Shown piece after piece: positions 63,119 through 64,000 of a DNA stretch of 64,000 nucleotides (position 1 is the first letter of the stretch; each line of letters begins with the position of its first letter). The notes beneath the pieces are model-generated. The model searched no databases and had not been told where the DNA came from. It worked only from the letters and a program-made list of their open reading frames with translations. The stretch comes from Cladopsammia gracilis. Taxonomy: Eukaryota; Cnidaria; Anthozoa; Scleractinia; Dendrophylliidae. Made by a program: the position numbers and the translations under genes. Location: assembly GCA_022457155.1 (NCBI GenBank), contig JAJGOT010000475.1:360001-424000 (forward strand), written 5' to 3'.

Positions 63119-63601
63119 GTTTTGCGCAAAATATATTCCTTTTTAACCAATTTGGTTACATGTATATATTCGGTAGCATTTGGCAATATAACATGGAAAT
63201 TATGAGGGGCGCCAAAACCAAAATTCGGCAAAAAGTTTAAATTTCAATTTGCAATTGAAAGCTTAAAAAACAAAAGACCGCCAGAAATTACTACGCAATA
63301 CCTCTCATTCTATTGCCACTCTTTAGAATCCCACCCACAGACACAATCGACTTGGTTTTTGAGCTGTTTTAGAATGAAATACGGCAGAACTGTTTGTGTA
63401 AATTTTGAAGTGGAATTACAAGACTTATCAGTTTCTACTAATACTTATCAAAAGCAATAGATCATCTCCATATGCACCATTTACTCGCAAACAGCTGATA
63501 TTAAAGGGTAACTGGGTGACGGTCCTGCCCAAGGAAAATTCACAATCCTCTTGTTATCAAGAACAGCACCACATGAAACTACTGTTCAAAAGTTTTCATT
63601 T

Positions 63602-63850
63602 AACTCTTTCACTCCCAAGAGTGCCAAACATCAAAATTTAAGAAAAATCTCAAATTTCATTTTGTAAAATATTGAAAAACAAATGGTACCATTCAAAAGT
63701 ACTGCCAAAGAGGTTTCATTTGAATGGTCACACCATAGTATTTCATCCACAGACTCAAAAGTTAGAACAACACAACATGTCTCCATAACTGACTCTGGGG
63801 GTACTGAAGGGGTCAAATGGTCACACTTTAGGATTTTATCCAAATGAGAC
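63602..63850. repeat. Element with TTAACTCTTTCACTCCC end and minisatellite units
   Basis: TTTAACTCTTTCACTCCCAA (about 63600) starts the block; TACTGCCAAAGAGGTTTCAT, TTGAATGGTCACACCATAG, TTTCATCCACAGACTCAAAA and GTTAGAACA follow as in 52430-52690, then ATAACTGACTCTGGGGGTAC and a second partial unit. TTTCACTCCC and a diverged GACTCTGGGAGTGAAA (52692) suggest inverted ends of one MITE family whose core is the minisatellite. Confidence 0.7.
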
Positions 63851-63934
63851 GCCATAAATAATTTGAACGATAGGAGAAAAATAGCTACTTTTCAATAATT
63901 TTCATTGGTCATGACTAAACAAACATTGAACTCC

Positions 63935-63992
63935 TGAATTAATTAAAATTACAATTTATAATTAATAAATTATTATTAATTATTATTATTGA
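63935..63992. repeat. AT-rich simple sequence at the window end
   Basis: (TAATTAAT)n and (ATT)n run to the end of the window. No other feature. Confidence 0.7.
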
Positions 63993-64000
63993 ACCCCATG

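Overview
The window is AT-rich eukaryotic DNA from an animal, most likely an anthozoan cnidarian such as a stony coral or sea anemone. Short exons sit in long introns with GT..AG borders. Remnants of Penelope-like elements and several LINE clades lie beside many short inverted-repeat transposons (MITEs). The lineage is inferred from this repeat mix and from a plant-type fatty acid amide hydrolase gene; no search could be run. There are no bacterial operons, rRNA genes or CRISPR arrays. Layout: 1-18.5 kb is gene-poor, with LINE tails, tandem duplications, hairpins and TIR elements, and may be intron or downstream sequence of the minus-strand gene that follows. At 18586-19524 (minus) lies a long first coding exon of a Ser/Asn/Gln/Pro-rich protein with a CRE/E-box promoter on its right; no later exon could be assigned. 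From 20 to 32.6 kb is a transposon graveyard: a MITE split by a 1.5 kb insert, two Penelope pieces facing opposite ways, a Jockey/CR1-like LINE piece, an RTE-like LINE with a (TAAG)n tail, an L1/Tx1-like LINE broken by a MITE, and a third Penelope piece broken by a 430 bp element. From 35179 to 56462 (plus) one gene can be assembled completely: 21 coding exons, all GT..AG and all in phase, giving a 607-residue amidase-signature protein with an N-terminal membrane anchor and a Lys-Ser-Ser triad, closest in layout to plant FAAH. Its introns hold at least a dozen MITEs, several nested. At 58959-59294 (minus) there is a 111-residue open reading frame of unknown function with a TATA-like box upstream. 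The rest, to 64 kb, is non-coding with a few MITEs. The repeats allow several insertions to be dated relative to one another, because host reading frames or sister copies show the empty site: 7 bp target duplications in one MITE family, 6 bp in two CAGGG..CCCTG elements and in the MITE inside the L1-like LINE, 11 bp and 9 bp in two others, and TA in the palindromic families. I saw no convincing new multi-gene system; the unusual content is the FAAH gene model and the nested repeat structure.
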